From: Flavobacteriales bacterium
Lineage (GTDB): Bacteria > Bacteroidota > Bacteroidia > Flavobacteriales_F > PHOS-HE28
Length of the DNA stretch: 64,000 nucleotides
Assembly: GCA_024103275.1 (NCBI GenBank)
Contig: JAGFIV010000064.1
Span: 1 to 64,000 of the forward strand
Direction: 5' to 3'
Shown here: positions 34,442-42,780 of the stretch, piece after piece
How positions within the stretch are numbered: the stretch's first letter is position 1
Layout: each line of letters begins with the position of its first letter
The notes under the pieces: model-generated
Database searches by the model: none
What the model saw: only the letters and a program-made list of their open reading frames with translations
What the model was told of the DNA's origin: nothing
Translations under genes and position numbers: made by a program

Positions 34442-35662
34442 CTACAGGACATGTGTGGCGCTGTGGGCGTAGTCCTCCAGGTAGGCGTACCGCGTGGTCA
34501 GTTTGCCGTCCTTGGCGATGGTGGCCCGTTCGATCATACCCTCCGCATCGTCGCCGCTCAGGTGGGGCATGACATGGGCCAGGAGGTCGCGCCCGAAGGA
34601 CTTGGACGAGTCCCGCGGCAGTTCGCACGGCAGGTTGTCCACGCTCATCACGGTCAGGCTGCCCTGCGTCCCGAACGGCACCTCATGCCCGGTTGCGCGT
34701 TCGTATCCGAAGAATGGGTCATCAATGGTGGTGGCCCGCAGCGTGCTGTCAATGGGTCCTCCGATGTCGCAGCTGATGTCGGCCACCACCTGCAGGGCGA
34801 TCGCCGGGTCGCGGAGGTCTTCCGCGGTCAGGATCTTCGGGCCACGGGCATCCCAGAAGTGGCAGGCGATGTAGATGTGTGCCCGCTTGGCGAAGGGCAG
34901 GAAATTGGCACGGTGTCCGCGCGGGTCGGCGTGGAAGGCGCCCCGGTCAAACGGCTTGCCGTCCTCGCGTACGTACAGGTCCTGGCTGCCCAGGATGGTA
35001 TACACGGGCCCTTCATGGTCCTGGTGCAGGAAATCCACGGGGCTTACCCGGGTGATGCCGGCCTGGGCCAATGTTTCCATGGCACCGTTGCCCACGCGGC
35101 CGGTACCGGTAAGCACGATCCGCAGGTCCTTGGGTACGGGGAACTGCGACAGGTGGAGGTCCATTTCCACACGGTCGTGGCACTCATGGGCGGGCTTCAG
35201 CGTTGGCTTGCCGCCATTGCGTACTTCCCAGGCACGGAAGGCATTGTACGCGCCCACCACGCCCGCCCATCGGCCGAAGGCCAGCACGCGGTTGCCCTTG
35301 GGGTCGGTGAGCAGTTCATGGTCGATCAGGGTGATCCGCCGCTGGAGCACGGTATGGAGCAGTTGCGCATTGTGCGGCTGCTTCTTGATGGTGTGTGAAA
35401 AGAAGAGATAGGCCTTTCCCGCCATCAGCATGTCCAGCGGCACTTCCTTCACCCCGATGATCAGGTCGCGGTCGCTCAGGTCGTGCGTCACGCGGACATC
35501 CAGGGCGGTGTATTCCTCATCCGTGTAGGCCCTCACATTGCTCCGCTGCACGGCGATGTCGATGCCATCGAGCATCGCGTCGTGGCATTGTTGCGGGGTG
35601 AGGGGGACGCGGCGGTCGGGCGGGACCTTGCCTTCCTTGATGATGCCGATCTTCTTGAACAT
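34442..35662 (-). CDS. Saccharopine dehydrogenase-like oxidoreductase (LYS1/AlaDH-PNT superfamily)
   Basis: 406 residues from ATG 35662 (MFKKIGIIKEGKVPPDRRVP). The N-terminal half has the AlaDH/PNT-N style block with RVPLTP near residue 18, an AYLFFSHTIKKQPHNAQLL segment and DHELLTDPKGNRVLAFGRWAG, all typical of LYS1-type saccharopine dehydrogenases. A nucleotide-binding IVLTGTGRVGNGAMETL follows (about 185-201). Probably NAD(P)-dependent amino-acid or saccharopine metabolism; substrate not certain. A strong -7 box lies upstream, and the gene is divergent from ssrA. Confidence 0.75.
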   Translation of the reverse strand: MFKKIGIIKEGKVPPDRRVPLTPQQCHDAMLDGIDIAVQRSNVRAYTDEEYTALDVRVTHDLSDRDLIIGVKEVPLDMLMAGKAYLFFSHTIKKQPHNAQLLHTVLQRRITLIDHELLTDPKGNRVLAFGRWAGVVGAYNAFRAWEVRNGGKPTLKPAHECHDRVEMDLHLSQFPVPKDLRIVLTGTGRVGNGAMETLAQAGITRVSPVDFLHQDHEGPVYTILGSQDLYVREDGKPFDRGAFHADPRGHRANFLPFAKRAHIYIACHFWDARGPKILTAEDLRDPAIALQVVADISCDIGGPIDSTLRATTIDDPFFGYERATGHEVPFGTQGSLTVMSVDNLPCELPRDSSKSFGRDLLAHVMPHLSGDDAEGMIERATIAKDGKLTTRYAYLEDYAHSATHVL

Positions 35663-35679
35663 GACGTGTTTTGGGGCGG

Positions 35680-35687
35680 CAAAAGTA
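35680..35687 (-). promoter_or_regulatory. -7 promoter box of the saccharopine-dehydrogenase-like gene
   Basis: The minus strand reads TACTTTTG, an exact TAnnTTTG, 17 nt before the ATG. The extended 17-mer CTACTTTTGCCGCCCCA (35672-35688) is repeated exactly at the purB promoter (54813-54829). Confidence 0.6.
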
Positions 35688-35741
35688 GAATGCGGGCGGC
35701 GAAGCCTTTCAGCGTTGAACAGGGAAGGGCGTACCGGTTCG

Positions 35742-35749
35742 TATCTTTG
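35742..35749 (+). promoter_or_regulatory. ssrA: -7 promoter box of ssrA
   Basis: TATCTTTG is an exact match to TAnnTTTG, 29 nt before the mature tmRNA 5' end, leaving a short 5' leader for RNase P removal. A TTG at 35715-35717 could be part of the -33 element, with 24 nt spacing, slightly long. Confidence 0.6.
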
Positions 35750-35778
35750 CATCGTTCTTTGAAAGCACTTCAATTACC

Positions 35779-36173
35779 GGGGCCGACTTGGTTTCGACAG
35801 CGGCTTCGTAGTGCGTGTAAGCATGCAGAGCGTTGGGGACACAGCTCTTTAATCCTGATCTCCGGCCTTAACCGGCAACACTGATTACGCACTTGCTGCC
35901 TAATAGCCCAAGGCTATGAAGCTGATCCCGTGAAGCACAGTAGCGGGGGCAAGTACTCCTCGGGGAGGCCCGCAGCCCTCCTTCCCGATCCAGGGGTATC
36001 GACCATGGGAAGCTGGCCAGCGCGGTGGTCCGAAGCGTTGGCGAGATAACAGGACCTAAGCTGCAGGTAGGGCGCCCTCCCCCGGCCTGCTTCCGAAAAC
36101 CAACGGAGGAAGAAGCATGTGGAAAGCACGTGGTACGGTCGTTTGGACGAGGGTTCGAATCCCTCCGGCTCCA
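35779..36173 (+). ncRNA. ssrA: Transfer-messenger RNA (tmRNA)
   Basis: Rescues stalled ribosomes and tags the nascent chain for proteolysis. The 5' end GGGGCCGA pairs with 3' CGGCTCC to form the acceptor stem. The 3' T-arm shows GGTTCGAATCC. The tag frame starts at the resume codon GGC (35874-35876) and reads G-N-T-D-Y-A-L-A-A then TAA (35901-35903), the Bacteroidota-type YALAA tag. The 3' CCA does not appear to be encoded (ACA follows the stem), so it would be added. Mature length is about 395 nt. Confidence 0.97.
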
Positions 36174-36214
36174 CAAAAGCAAAGCCCGCCATCCGGCGGG
36201 CTTTGCTTTTGTGG
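36171..36214. terminator. Bidirectional intrinsic terminator of ssrA and the 36218-38286 operon
   Basis: A perfect 20-bp inverted repeat (36171-36190 with 36195-36214, loop ATCC) containing AAAAGCAAAGCCCGCC and its complement. Runs of A and T flank the GC core, so it can terminate on both strands. It overlaps the last nucleotides of tmRNA. Confidence 0.9.
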
Positions 36215-36217
36215 GGG

Positions 36218-36799
36218 TCAAAACCCGATCCCCACGCCTCCGCTCAGTATCGGCCCTTGGCCGATGTAGAAGCTGTTGGGGTCCTGCAGCACTTCAAAGA
36301 GTACTTGCAGATAAAACGAGCTGCCGCTGCCCAACGGTTGCACATAGCCCCCGCCCACCAGCAGGTGGGGCACCCAGATGCGTCCCCGGTTCTCCTTGTA
36401 ATAGTAGTACGGCTCCATGTTCAGGTGCAGGAACTCGGCATGCAGGAAAGCCTGCTCGATGAAGCGGTAACGGCTGAACACACGGTATCCGTAGGCGCTC
36501 ATCTCGTAAGGAGGCGCATAGCGGTTGTCGCGGAAGTAGTTGTAGCTGATGCCCAGGCCGGAGGAAAGCCTGCTTGCCTTGTCCAGATGCACGCCCACCA
36601 GCGGGTCCAGCTGGATGGCTGTAACGGTGCCGAAGCTGAGCCCGATGCCGCCGCCGAACCAAAGACGGTCCTTGAAGGGGGTCCTGTCCGGCTTGGCTTC
36701 GCGCGGCTGTACGTAGGCGGTGCTGTCCTGCCCCAAAGCCCCGGCGCAGGCAAGGCAGGTGAAGGCGAGGAGGAAGAGGAAGCGGAAGCGCTGCATCAT
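36218..36799 (-). CDS. Outer-membrane beta-barrel protein of unknown function
   Basis: 193 residues from ATG 36799, chosen because it overlaps the upstream stop by 4 nt (ATGA) and gives a good signal peptide (MMQRFRFLFLLAFTCLACAG, cleaved near GALGQ). The mature protein is mostly amphipathic strands (LWFGGGIGLSFG, SSGLGISYNYF, HAEFLHLNMEPYYYY, FYLQVLFEV) ending LSGGVGIGF with a terminal Phe, as expected for an eight-stranded barrel. Second gene of an operon with the mannosyltransferase-like gene. No specific function evident. Confidence 0.8.
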   Translation of the reverse strand: MMQRFRFLFLLAFTCLACAGALGQDSTAYVQPREAKPDRTPFKDRLWFGGGIGLSFGTVTAIQLDPLVGVHLDKASRLSSGLGISYNYFRDNRYAPPYEMSAYGYRVFSRYRFIEQAFLHAEFLHLNMEPYYYYKENRGRIWVPHLLVGGGYVQPLGSGSSFYLQVLFEVLQDPNSFYIGQGPILSGGVGIGF

Positions 36800-38286
36800 G
36801 GCGAAGGTAGTTCCGAAGGCCCCGGCTCCTGCACGTACAGGCCCCAGCAAGGCTGGGCATCCTCCCAATCGTAGGCGCGCAAGGCATATTGCTTCCACAC
36901 GGGGATCGCGGGCAATGCCAGCTTCCAGGTTGCGCCGGGCGTGTCGGCGCAGCGGGGCCACGGCTCCCGGGCGATCAACAGCGGGCGGCAGGCCAACGCC
37001 GGGTCCGAGGATATGCACGGGTCGTTGACCACGTTGTCGGTGATGCCATCAGGAAGGTACCAGGCCGGGATCTTGATGCGCCACACTTCGGATTGCGGGG
37101 CGAGGTAGCGGAGTTCCATGCCGCCGCTGGGCCAATGCGAGCGCACGTAGGCGGCCAGGCGTGTGTTGCCGCTTCCGGCGGGGGCGAACACCACACAGGC
37201 CAAGGCCGCCAGGTTGATCGCCGCGATCACGGGCGCCAGGCGCGTGAACCATCCCTTGCCCTGGATCCTCGCGGTGAATGCGGGCCACTGCCGCATCACG
37301 ATGTCCAGGCCCAGCACCAGCAGCAGGGGCATCAGGTCGGCCAGCGGGTACAGGAAGCGCAGTTCCTTGTGCGGCAGGACCATGTGGAAAAGCACGAATG
37401 GCAGGATCATCCACACCAGCACGTGCCGTGGCCGGAAACGGAGCAGCAGCCAGGTGGCCAGCAGGATCGGCACACCGACCACGGGCAGGGCGTACTTGAT
37501 CACCCAGGGGAAGTAATACCACCACGGATACTCCATGAAATCATGGTCGGGGCTACCTTCAAGTCCGCGGCGGAGGTAGTTCCATGCCGTGAACACCGGC
37601 TCGCCGTAGAACCAGCTGTCCACGGCAAAGCCCAAGACCAGCAAGGCCACGAAGCCGGCGATGAGGCCGGCCAGCTTCGCGGCCGGATCCTTGCGGACGA
37701 TCGCCAACCAGCATAGCAGTCCGCCGACCGCCAGTACCACCGGGGGCCTGCACAGAAAGGCCAGGCCCAGGAGGCCGCCCGCGCGCAGATGGTCCATGCG
37801 CGCCGGTTGCGCCTTGAACAGCTCAGCGAGTGCCAACAGGAGGAACAGCCCGGACCAGGTTTCGCCCGTGAAGCGCACATGCAGGAAGGGCAGGAACCAC
37901 AGGAACCAGGAGAGCAGCAGGAAAGTGTGTTGCAAGGCCGGCGGCACATGCGCGCGCATGGTGCGGGTGAAGCGCAGCACCGCGATGAAGGCGACCCCCG
38001 CGGTGAGCAGCCGCAGCAGCAGCGTCCACGTACTGAAATCGTGGATGCCGATCGCGCGCGCGGCGGCGAACACGCCTGCCGCCACGGCGGGGAGGAAGGC
38101 GGAACGGATCCGCTTGGCGTACTCCCACGGCAGAGGCTCGGCCGGTTCACGCTGCACCTTGTCCCCGGCGAAGGCGATTACCTGGTGGAATTCGTCCGCG
38201 CTGTGGTAGCCCGTGCTGAACCAGGCCGCCAGCAGCAGCACGACGAATGCGGGGAGCAGAATCCAGCGTTCGCGTGGCATGCCCAT
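36796..38286 (-). CDS. Integral-membrane glycosyltransferase, GT22/Alg9-GPI mannosyltransferase-like
   Basis: 496 residues with about 10-12 hydrophobic helices. Two motifs of the GT22 family are readable: HSADEFHQ in the first luminal/periplasmic loop (about 27-34; eukaryotic members have HPDExFQ) and PHKELRFLYPLA in the later loop (eukaryotic HKExRF). Such enzymes transfer mannose from a dolichyl- or polyprenyl-phosphate donor. In bacteria the acceptor is unknown. It is coupled to the downstream outer-membrane protein. ATG at 38280 (residue 3) is an equally plausible start. Confidence 0.75.
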   Translation of the reverse strand: MGMPRERWILLPAFVVLLLAAWFSTGYHSADEFHQVIAFAGDKVQREPAEPLPWEYAKRIRSAFLPAVAAGVFAAARAIGIHDFSTWTLLLRLLTAGVAFIAVLRFTRTMRAHVPPALQHTFLLLSWFLWFLPFLHVRFTGETWSGLFLLLALAELFKAQPARMDHLRAGGLLGLAFLCRPPVVLAVGGLLCWLAIVRKDPAAKLAGLIAGFVALLVLGFAVDSWFYGEPVFTAWNYLRRGLEGSPDHDFMEYPWWYYFPWVIKYALPVVGVPILLATWLLLRFRPRHVLVWMILPFVLFHMVLPHKELRFLYPLADLMPLLLVLGLDIVMRQWPAFTARIQGKGWFTRLAPVIAAINLAALACVVFAPAGSGNTRLAAYVRSHWPSGGMELRYLAPQSEVWRIKIPAWYLPDGITDNVVNDPCISSDPALACRPLLIAREPWPRCADTPGATWKLALPAIPVWKQYALRAYDWEDAQPCWGLYVQEPGPSELPSP

Positions 38287-38325
38287 GCCCGCGAAGATGC
38301 GGCGATCCTTGTTCCCGGATGCCGA

Positions 38326-39549
38326 TCAGTGCATGCCTTGCTCCAGCCCTTCGCGCAGCGCCGCCATGAACTGCTCGCTGGTGAGGTACTGGTCCGGAGT
38401 CACCTTGCTGCCATGGATGCACACGGCGAGGTCCTTGGTCATCTTGCCTGCTTCCACGGTCTTGATGCACACGGTCTCCAGCTTGTGGGCGAAGTCCACC
38501 AGGGCCTGGTTGCCGTCCAGCCTGCCGCGGAAGGCCAGGCCGCGCGTCCAGGCGAAGATGCTGGCGATGGGGTTGGTGCTGGTGGGCTTGCCCTGCTGGT
38601 GCAGGCGGTAGTGGCGTGTCACGGTGCCGTGGGCCGCCTCGGCCTCCATGGTCTTGCCGTCGGGCGTCAGCAGCACGCTGGTCATCAGGCCCAGCGAGCC
38701 GAAGCCCTGCGCCACGATGTCGCTCTGCACGTCGCCGTCGTAGTTCTTGCAGGCCCAAACGAACCCTCCGCTCCACTTCAGCGCGCTGGCCACCATGTCG
38801 TCGATCAGGCGGTGCTCGTAGGTGATGCCCGCCTTCTCAAACTCGGCCTTGAAGTGCGTGTTGTACACCTCCTCGAAGATGTCCTTGAAGCGCCCGTCGT
38901 ACTTCTTCAGGATGGTGTTCTTGGTGCTCATGTACAGGGGCCACTTCTTCTCCAGGGCGAGGTTGAAGCAACTGTGTGCGAAGCCGGTGATGCTTTCGTC
39001 CGTGTTGTACATGCTCATGGCCACGCCGTCGCCCTTGAAGTCGTACACGTTCCAGGTGGTGGGCTCGCCGCTTTCCGGCGTGAAGGTCATGGTGAGCTTG
39101 CCCTTGCCCTTGATCACCGCGTCGGTGGCCTTGTACTGGTCGCCGAAGGCATGGCGGCCGATGACGATGGGCTGGGTCCAGCCCGGCACCAGGCGCGGGA
39201 TGTTGTTGATCACGATGGGCTCGCGGAACACGGTGCCGCCGAGGATGTTGCGGATGGTGCCGTTGGGGCTTTTCCACATTTCCTTCAGCCCGAACTCCTT
39301 CACCCGGGCCTCATCGGGGGTGATCGTGGCACACTTGATGCCCACGTGGTGCTTCTGGATGGCGTGCGCCGCGTCCACCGTCACTTGGTCGTTGGTGCCG
39401 TCGCGGTGTTCGATCCCCAGGTCGTAATAATCCAACGGCACGTCCACGTATGGCAGGATCAGTTGCTCCTTGATCCATTTCCAAATGATGCGGGTCATCT
39501 CGTCCCCATCGATCTCCACCACGGGATTGGCCACCTTGATCTTCTGCAT
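38326..39549 (-). CDS. icd: Isocitrate dehydrogenase, NADP-dependent (eukaryote-like dimeric type)
   Basis: Oxidative decarboxylation of isocitrate to 2-oxoglutarate in the TCA cycle. 407 residues from ATG 39549 ([20 protein letters not shown]), the classic N-terminus of the homodimeric eukaryote-like NADP-IDH. Substrate-binding [18 protein letters not shown], the metal site IDDMVA and the cofactor loop [11 protein letters not shown] are all present. A TACCTTCG -7 box lies upstream, so it can be transcribed apart from dnaX. Aconitase is encoded nearby on the other strand. Confidence 0.97.
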   Translation of the reverse strand: MQKIKVANPVVEIDGDEMTRIIWKWIKEQLILPYVDVPLDYYDLGIEHRDGTNDQVTVDAAHAIQKHHVGIKCATITPDEARVKEFGLKEMWKSPNGTIRNILGGTVFREPIVINNIPRLVPGWTQPIVIGRHAFGDQYKATDAVIKGKGKLTMTFTPESGEPTTWNVYDFKGDGVAMSMYNTDESITGFAHSCFNLALEKKWPLYMSTKNTILKKYDGRFKDIFEEVYNTHFKAEFEKAGITYEHRLIDDMVASALKWSGGFVWACKNYDGDVQSDIVAQGFGSLGLMTSVLLTPDGKTMEAEAAHGTVTRHYRLHQQGKPTSTNPIASIFAWTRGLAFRGRLDGNQALVDFAHKLETVCIKTVEAGKMTKDLAVCIHGSKVTPDQYLTSEQFMAALREGLEQGMH

Positions 39550-39580
39550 GCTCGTGTCGTATGGTCTGGTTTTCGGGCCG

Positions 39581-39588
39581 CGAAGGTA
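39581..39588 (-). promoter_or_regulatory. Putative -7 promoter box of isocitrate dehydrogenase
   Basis: The minus strand reads TACCTTCG, 31 nt before the ATG, within the 78-nt gap after dnaX. Same variant as upstream of hpt. Confidence 0.45.
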
Positions 39589-39627
39589 TCGTCCCGCCGC
39601 CAACCCGTGCGATCGCCGTGGCCGTGG

Positions 39628-41340
39628 CTATTGGCCCAGGTCCAGGTCCAGGTCCTCGCGCAGCTTGAACAGGGCCGGGTTCTTTTCCGCCATCAGCAGG
39701 AACTTGTCCTTGGCGGTGTAGCGGGGCTTGGCCACGGTTTCCCGCAGCACCACCTCCAACTCCAGGTCGGCGATTCCGGTCTCACGCTTGAGGTGGCCGA
39801 GCAGGGTCGCCTTCTCCTCGCGCAGGTAGTTCTCCTGCACCGCGTTCACGATCTCGAAGGAGATGGAGGCGGGGCCGGTGATCCGGGGCTCGTTGGCCAT
39901 CAAGGTGGCATGGAGGCTGCTTCTTCCCTGTTGCTTCACGGCTTGTGCATAGCCCTTCCAGGCCCGCCGCAACAGGGCTTCGTTCAGGGCAACCGGTTCA
40001 TGGGCGATGTTTCCCGGTTGCGGGCCGGGCTGGTCCACCATGCCGGCTGCTGCGGCCGGTCGGGCGGTTTCCAGTTGTTGGCGGATGGAGACCGAGCCCG
40101 CCACGCGCCCGGCGGGTCGTGCGGCGGGCGGCCGCTTCCTGGTCGCCGGGGGGGTGTCGGGACCGGTGCCTGGTGCGGCCACCGTCACGTCAGGGCTTTT
40201 TTTTTCAGCCTCGGCCGGGGGCACGTCCCCGGTGGGCTGTCGGGCCCCTGTGGCGAGCTGGGCCAGTTGGATCAGCGCCAGCTCCACCAGCAGGCGCGGT
40301 TCCTTGCTGTTCTTGTACTGGGCATCCACGTTGCCCAAGCGCGTGAGGCCCTCCACCAGGAAGTTCCGGGCCACGGCCTTGGCCTGTGCGGCATACCGTT
40401 CGCCCAGTTCGTCGCCCACCTCCAGCAAGGGGATGGTGCGCGGGTCCTGGCTTACCAGCAGGTCGCGGAAATGATGGGCCAGCCCCGCCACGAACAGGTG
40501 CCCCTCGAAGCCTTGGAACAGGATATCGTTGAAGATCACCAAGGCACCCGCGGCATCGCCCTTGGACAGGTGGTCGGTGATGTTGAAATAATTCTCATGA
40601 TCCAGCACGTTCAGGTTTTTCAGCACGTCGGTGTAGGCCAGCGTGTCCCCGCTGTAGCTCACGAGCTGGTCGAAGATGCTGAGGGCGTCGCGCAGGCCGC
40701 CGTCGGCCTTTTGGGCGATGGTATGCAGGGCTTGCGGCTCGGCCTTGATCCCCTCCTTTTGTGCGATCTCGGCCAGGTGCCGGGCGATGTCGCCCGTGGT
40801 GATGCGGCGGAAGTCGAACACCTGGCAGCGGCTGAGGATGGTGGGCAGGATCTTGTGCTTCTCGGTGGTGGCCAGGATGAAGATGGCATAGCTGGGCGGC
40901 TCCTCCAACGTCTTCAGGAAGGCATTGAAGGCGGCCGAGCTCAGCATGTGCACCTCGTCGATGATGTACACCTTCTTGGTGCCCACCTGTGGGGCGATCT
41001 GCACCTGCTGGATCAGGTTGCGGATGTCTTCGACGCTGTTGTTGCTGGCGGCATCCAGCTCGAAGATGTTCAGCGAGTGGCCTTCCTCGAAGGTTTTGCA
41101 CGAGGGGCAGACGCCGCAGGTGGAGAGGTCCTCGCCCAGGTTCTCGCAGTTGATGGTGCGCGCCAGGATGCGGGCACAGGTGGTCTTGCCCACGCCGCGC
41201 GGCCCGGTGAAAAGGAACGCCTGCGCCACGTGGCCCGTGCGGATGGCGTTCATCAGCGTGGCGGTCACATGTTCCTGTCCGACGACCGACCCGAAGGTGT
41301 CCGGCCTGTACTTGCGTGCGCTGACTACATATCGTTCCAT
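39628..41340 (-). CDS. dnaX: DNA polymerase III subunits tau/gamma
   Basis: 570-residue clamp-loader ATPase. From ATG 41340 it begins MERYVVSARKYRPDTFGSVV. Walker A GPRGVGKTT (about 45-53), the zinc module CENLGEDLSTCGVCPSC, Walker B YIIDEVHML and SRC motif LSRCQVFDF are seen. Domain III ends around residue 360. The linker is Pro/Ala/Lys-rich, and the C-terminal region (from about 430) matches the tau-specific part. At codons 379-382 the coding strand is GAA AAA AAA AGC: a run of nine A where slippage would give a gamma-type product. Divergent from rpsF. Confidence 0.97.
   Translation of the reverse strand: MERYVVSARKYRPDTFGSVVGQEHVTATLMNAIRTGHVAQAFLFTGPRGVGKTTCARILARTINCENLGEDLSTCGVCPSCKTFEEGHSLNIFELDAASNNSVEDIRNLIQQVQIAPQVGTKKVYIIDEVHMLSSAAFNAFLKTLEEPPSYAIFILATTEKHKILPTILSRCQVFDFRRITTGDIARHLAEIAQKEGIKAEPQALHTIAQKADGGLRDALSIFDQLVSYSGDTLAYTDVLKNLNVLDHENYFNITDHLSKGDAAGALVIFNDILFQGFEGHLFVAGLAHHFRDLLVSQDPRTIPLLEVGDELGERYAAQAKAVARNFLVEGLTRLGNVDAQYKNSKEPRLLVELALIQLAQLATGARQPTGDVPPAEAEKKSPDVTVAAPGTGPDTPPATRKRPPAARPAGRVAGSVSIRQQLETARPAAAAGMVDQPGPQPGNIAHEPVALNEALLRRAWKGYAQAVKQQGRSSLHATLMANEPRITGPASISFEIVNAVQENYLREEKATLLGHLKRETGIADLELEVVLRETVAKPRYTAKDKFLLMAEKNPALFKLREDLDLDLGQ
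40197..40206 (-). promoter_or_regulatory. dnaX: Nine-adenine slippery run in dnaX, probable gamma/tau switch
   Basis: The coding strand has G then A9 then GCCCTGACGTGA. One extra A (or -1 frameshift) reads Lys-Lys-Lys-Pro-stop. One A fewer (or +1) reads Lys-Lys-Ala-Leu-Thr-stop. Both end the protein at 383-384 residues, just after the clamp-loader domains. T. thermophilus dnaX uses an A9 run for transcriptional slippage; E. coli uses A AAA AAG for ribosomal frameshifting. Confidence 0.7.
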
Positions 41341-41437
41341 GGGCGGGGCTAAAGTAAGGCGGGTGGATGTGCCGCCCGTGCGGACAACCTTCACCGAAGG
41401 GAAATTGCGGGCATGTGCGACGTTTGGCCGAAATACC

Positions 41438-41445
41438 TACATTTG
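41438..41445 (+). promoter_or_regulatory. -7 promoter box of the rpsF-rpsR-rplI operon
   Basis: TACATTTG, an exact match to TAnnTTTG, 24 nt before the rpsF ATG. No -33 TTG at the usual distance. Confidence 0.6.
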
Positions 41446-41469
41446 CACCCCAATTTTACCAAGAGGCCA

Positions 41470-41850
41470 ATGACCAAAAGGTACGAGACCGTCTTCATTC
41501 TAACTCCCGTTTTGTCTGAGGATCAGGCAAAGGAGACGGTCGGCAAGTTCAAAGCCCTTCTGAAGGAAGGCCGTGGGAAGATCCACCACGAAGAGAACTG
41601 GGGGATGCGCAAGCTGGCGTATCCCATCCAGAAGAAGTCCTCGGGCTTCTACCACCTGATCGAGTTTGAAAGCGATCCCGCGTTGATCGCCAAGCTCGAG
41701 ACCGAATACCGCCGGGATGAACGGGTGATCCGCTTCCTGACGGTGGCCATGGACAAGCACCACATCGCATTCGCCGAAAGCCGCCCCGGCCGGGGAGGCA
41801 AGGAGGCCGAGGCGGGGAGCGGGCAACGCAGCAAAAAGATCAACGCCTGA
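41470..41850 (+). CDS. rpsF: 30S ribosomal protein bS6
   Basis: 126 residues from ATG 41470 ([19 protein letters not shown]). The ferredoxin-like S6 fold is recognisable through [21 protein letters not shown]-type strand and the C-terminal [14 protein letters not shown] short Gly/Lys/Glu-rich tail follows. First gene of the classic rpsF-rpsR-rplI cluster. S6 binds S18 in the 30S platform. Divergent from dnaX with about 130 nt between starts. Confidence 0.97.
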   Translation: MTKRYETVFILTPVLSEDQAKETVGKFKALLKEGRGKIHHEENWGMRKLAYPIQKKSSGFYHLIEFESDPALIAKLETEYRRDERVIRFLTVAMDKHHIAFAESRPGRGGKEAEAGSGQRSKKINA

Positions 41851-41861
41851 ACAGCACGGAG

Positions 41862-42188
41862 ATGAGCGAAGAAACAACCGCCACCACTTCGGAATCCACG
41901 TCAACGGCCCCGGCCAAGGGTGCGGGTTCCAACAATGAGATCCGCTACCTCACGCCGATCGCCATTGAGACGAAGAAGGCCAAGTATTGCCGGTTCAAGA
42001 AACTGGGCATCACCTACATTGATTACAAGGACGCGGACTTCCTGCTGCGCCTGGTGAACGAACAGGGCAAGATCCTGCCCCGCCGCCTGACGGGCACCAG
42101 CGAGAAGTACCAGAAGCGCGTGGCCCAGGCCGTGAAACGGGCCCGCCACCTCGCCCTGATGCCGTACGTGGCCGACATGCTCAAGTAA
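41862..42188 (+). CDS. rpsR: 30S ribosomal protein bS18
   Basis: 108 residues. The conserved core starts at [20 protein letters not shown] and ends [11 protein letters not shown], with [20 protein letters not shown] and [20 protein letters not shown] between, all canonical S18. The N-terminal ~26 residues (Ser/Thr/Ala-rich, [14 protein letters not shown]...) are an extension beyond the usual length. Eleven nt after rpsF, 8 nt before rplI. Confidence 0.97.
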   Translation: MSEETTATTSESTSTAPAKGAGSNNEIRYLTPIAIETKKAKYCRFKKLGITYIDYKDADFLLRLVNEQGKILPRRLTGTSEKYQKRVAQAVKRARHLALMPYVADMLK

Positions 42189-42196
42189 GAAGCACC

Positions 42197-42643
42197 ATGG
42201 AAGTGATCCTCAAACAAGACGTGGAGCACCTCGGCTTCGCCAATGACGTGGTGAAGGTGAGGGACGGCTATGCCCGCAATTTCCTGCTCCCCCGCAAACT
42301 GGCCGTGCCTGCCACGCCCAGCGAACGCAAGCAACTGGCCGAAACCCTGAAGCAGCGCGCGCACAAGGAGGCCCAGATCCGCGAGGAGGCCGAACGGAAC
42401 GCCGCCAAGCTGGCCGGCCAGGTGATCAAGATCACCGCCAAGGTGGGCGAGAAGGGGCGCATTTTCGGCAGCGTCAACACCATCATGCTCAGCGATGCCC
42501 TGCAGGCCCTGGGCGTGGAGGTGGACCGCAAGCACATCAAGATCAAGGGCGAGGCCATCAAGACCATCGGCAAGTACGAGGCCGAGGTCACCTTCCACCG
42601 CGAGGTGGTGAAGGTCATTCCCTTCGAGGTGGTGGAAGAGTGA
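42197..42643 (+). CDS. rplI: 50S ribosomal protein bL9
   Basis: 148 residues, the standard length. N-terminal rRNA-binding domain MEVILKQDVEHLGFANDVVKV, then VRDGYARNFLLPRKLA. A long connecting helix (about 42-78) follows, then the C-terminal domain (GRIFGSVNTIMLSDAL). Last gene of the ribosomal cluster, followed by a clear intrinsic terminator. Confidence 0.98.
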   Translation: MEVILKQDVEHLGFANDVVKVRDGYARNFLLPRKLAVPATPSERKQLAETLKQRAHKEAQIREEAERNAAKLAGQVIKITAKVGEKGRIFGSVNTIMLSDALQALGVEVDRKHIKIKGEAIKTIGKYEAEVTFHREVVKVIPFEVVEE

Positions 42644-42667
42644 GCCACTGCCTGACCCCATTGGAAG

Positions 42668-42690
42668 AAAGGGCCTGCGGGCCCTTTTTT
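42668..42690 (+). terminator. Intrinsic terminator after rplI
   Basis: AAAGGGCC (42668-42675), loop TGCG, GGCCCTTT (42680-42687), followed by T residues to 42690. It lies 25 nt past the rplI stop. Confidence 0.9.
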
Positions 42691-42767
42691 CATGCCCGGT
42701 GGCCGGCACCAAGACGGGACCGGGCGGTGAAGGGCTGCCCGGGCCGGGTCCATTCGCCGGATACCTG

Positions 42768-42775
42768 TAGCTTTC
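42768..42775 (+). promoter_or_regulatory. Putative -7 box of the threonine/serine exporter gene
   Basis: TAGCTTTC (then G) ends 5 nt before the ATG at 42781. One mismatch to TAnnTTTG. It implies a near-leaderless transcript. Confidence 0.4.
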
Positions 42776-42780
42776 GCCGG

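Noticed and set aside
37789-41352. Very long plus-strand open frame opposite the mannosyltransferase, icd and dnaX genes
   Set aside because: Antisense shadow: the minus strand encodes well-recognised proteins through the whole span, and the plus-strand translation is a low-complexity His/Gly/Val-rich sequence typical of GC-rich antisense frames.
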